Origin: an uncultured Muribaculaceae bacterium
GTDB taxonomy: Bacteria; Bacteroidota; Bacteroidia; Bacteroidales; Muribaculaceae
Reading direction: 5' to 3'
NCBI GenBank assembly: GCA_910584665.1
Contig: CAJUBL010000003.1
Span: 10,891-74,890 of the forward strand
Length of the DNA stretch: 64,000 nt
Shown: in pieces, positions 62,902 to 64,000 of the stretch
Position numbering within the stretch: position 1 is the stretch's first letter
How the letters are laid out: each line of letters opens with the position of its first letter
Translations under genes and position numbers: made by a program
Notes under the pieces: generated by a model
What the model was told of the DNA's origin: nothing
Database searches by the model: none
Seen by the model: only the letters and a program-made list of their open reading frames with translations

Positions 62902-63420
62902 TTAGTCGTGGCTTTCGAACAATGCGGTCGCGGTTTCGGTTCCGAGTACGGCGGGGGCGATGTCCATGACTACGTCAGCGGCACGGCCGTTTCCTAATGT
63001 AGATGAGGAGGTTATGTCTGTTCCGGGCCGTAATACCTGCCACACGTTGAGCAGTATGCTCAGTATGAGGAACCACTCGAAGAGACAGAAGATAACGCCA
63101 AGCAGTTTGTCGATAAGCGAGAGTTTGACGGCAGTGGTGACAGTCTTGATAAGTCGGGCAGTCAGTTTGGCGCTTATGAAGCCTAATAGGAATAGTATGA
63201 CGTTGGCAACCACACTGTTGATGTATCCGATGTCGATGGACTGGGACGCGCCGGTGGCACCTCCGAGCAGATCGGTAAGCCATGGACCGAATAGCCGGCA
63301 GGCCAGGATGCCGAGTAGTATTCCTGCGAGGGATCCGATCTGCACTATCACTCCTTTCCAGTATCCGTATATGACTGCTCCGATGAATACTATAATGATA
63401 AGTATGTCTATTGCGCTCAT
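62902..63420 (-). CDS. CvpA family membrane protein
   Basis: A 172-aa protein with four hydrophobic segments and the CvpA start (MSAIDILIIIVFIGAVIYGYWKG). CvpA was named for colicin V production in E. coli, and its wider role is unclear, possibly in envelope homeostasis. It shares the canonical promoter in front and heads the suf group here. Confidence 0.87.
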   Translation of the reverse strand: MSAIDILIIIVFIGAVIYGYWKGVIVQIGSLAGILLGILACRLFGPWLTDLLGGATGASQSIDIGYINSVVANVILFLLGFISAKLTARLIKTVTTAVKLSLIDKLLGVIFCLFEWFLILSILLNVWQVLRPGTDITSSSTLGNGRAADVVMDIAPAVLGTETATALFESHD

Positions 63421-63447
63421 TGTTCAGATTGTAGAGTTTAGCGGCTA

Positions 63448-63479
63448 CAAAAGTAACAATAATCCGTCAAACGAGCAAA
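63448..63479 (-). promoter_or_regulatory. Promoter of the cvpA-suf operon
   Basis: On the minus strand TTTG (63479-63476), 20 nt, TACTTTTG (63455-63448), an exact match to the Bacteroidetes -33/-7 pattern. It ends 27 nt before the cvpA start codon. No other good promoter was found between cvpA and sufS. Confidence 0.75.
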
Positions 63480-63523
63480 CCGGTTAAGACGGTATGCAGG
63501 CATGTATGGCGTGGAATGGATTA

Positions 63524-63563
63524 AAATGAAAGCAGGTCAGGATGTTTCTGTTTCCTGACCTGC
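63524..63563 (-). terminator. Terminator of cysS
   Basis: A perfect 11-nt inverted repeat (GCAGGTCAGGA and complement, 63532-63542 and 63553-63563) with a 10-nt loop. On the minus strand the stem is followed by TTTCATTTTA, a U-rich tract. It lies 29 nt past the cysS stop. Confidence 0.75.
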
Positions 63564-63592
63564 CCGATGATTATCAATGATTGTAATCTGTT

Positions 63593-64000
63593 CTATTTAA
63601 GGGACCATTCAAATCCGTCCTTTGTGTCCTTTACGTCAAAACCTATGGAAGCGAGACGGTCACGGATGAGATCGCTTGTTGTCCAGTCCTTGTTTTTCTT
63701 GGCCTCGCGTCGCATCTCGAGCAACAGGTCTACAGCGTCTTTGTATGGCTTGAGTGTGTCGCCGCCATCTGATCCTGCGGACGCAGTCTCGTCTCTGACA
63801 CCGAGTATCCCGAACAGGAATGTGTCGAATATTCGCTTCAGTTCGTCAAGATCGGTCTGTGTGGCTGTAGCGTTGTGGTCGTTGACCTGATTGATGAGAC
63901 GGCATGCTTCGAAGAGATGGGCGATGACTATCGGAGTGTTGAAGTCATCGTCGAGGGCTTCGTAGCACCGCTCGGCCAGTGGCTTTACCTCGGCTGTAAT
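63593..64000 (-). CDS. cysS: Cysteinyl-tRNA synthetase, C-terminal part
   Basis: The last 135 codons of a class I tRNA synthetase; the remainder lies beyond the right edge. CYEALDDDFNTPIVIAHLFE is the DALR-domain start with the DDDFNTP motif, and the end, AKKNKDWTTSDLIRDRLASIGF, is the classic CysRS C-terminal sequence. A linker holds a Gly/Asp/Ser stretch (SAGSDGGD). The stop is TAG at 63593-63595. Confidence 0.93.
   Translation of the reverse strand: MTAEVKPLAERCYEALDDDFNTPIVIAHLFEACRLINQVNDHNATATQTDLDELKRIFDTFLFGILGVRDETASAGSDGGDTLKPYKDAVDLLLEMRREAKKNKDWTTSDLIRDRLASIGFDVKDTKDGFEWSLK

Overview
The window comes from a member of the Bacteroidales, most likely of the Muribaculaceae or a near relative; the taxon is my inference. 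The grounds are moderate GC, -7 boxes matching the Bacteroidetes TAnnTTTG pattern (several with an upstream TTG/TTTG about 20 nt away), almost no Shine-Dalgarno sequences, and a typical gene set (DPP IV-like S9 peptidase, OMP with carboxypeptidase-regulatory-like N-terminus, DUF4369 lipoprotein, coaX-OMP-lptC-hemolysin operon, cvpA-sufBCDS operon).

Region 1 (1-4.7 kb) holds a partial secreted protein, an S9 peptidase, a subtilase and a small membrane protein, all on the minus strand. Region 2 (4.8-6.1 kb) is a lone AT-richer AAA ATPase (AAA_14/DUF4143 type) behind tandem palindromic repeats.

Region 3 (6.1-34.3 kb) is the most unusual part: two long divergent operons, 9 genes leftward and 10 rightward, read away from a 324-bp control region. 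The left operon encodes a signal/vWA-like/TM/Hsp70-like ATPase fusion, a TM coiled-coil protein, a vWA protein with a classical MIDAS, a four-helix membrane protein, a tubulin/FtsZ-like GTPase, a 1222-aa protein with a C-terminal Hsp70-like ATPase, a small coiled-coil protein, a membrane-anchored SNase-like plus transglutaminase-like protein and a 64-aa membrane protein. The right operon encodes a coiled-coil lipoprotein, a SrfB-type Hsp70/actin-like ATPase, a GTPase-like protein lacking its P-loop, several membrane-anchored proteins of unknown family, a DUF1294 protein, two paralogous Ig-like-repeat proteins and a larger membrane-anchored repeat protein. An identical 19-nt palindromic core lies in the leader of each operon in the same orientation relative to transcription, which argues for joint control. 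I infer an envelope-spanning complex powered by actin-like and tubulin-like NTPases; its function is unknown. The SrfB gene has lost the end of its ATPase domain and runs into the 5'-truncated GTPase gene, which looks like a deletion (or assembly) junction near 24,850.

Region 4 (34.5-64 kb) is mostly housekeeping: lrgA-lrgB, S41 protease, coaD and parE; a DEAD-box helicase; a large OMP; then on the plus strand greA, a HIT protein, a DUF4369 lipoprotein and a GT2 glycosyltransferase; then on the minus strand the coaX-OMP-lptC-hemolysin group, the patB-aroA-(small protein)-metal permease-GH25 group, an AspT/YidE-type transporter, cvpA-sufB-sufC-sufD-sufS, and the C-terminal part of cysS. I saw no rRNA, tRNA, CRISPR array, transposase or integrase.
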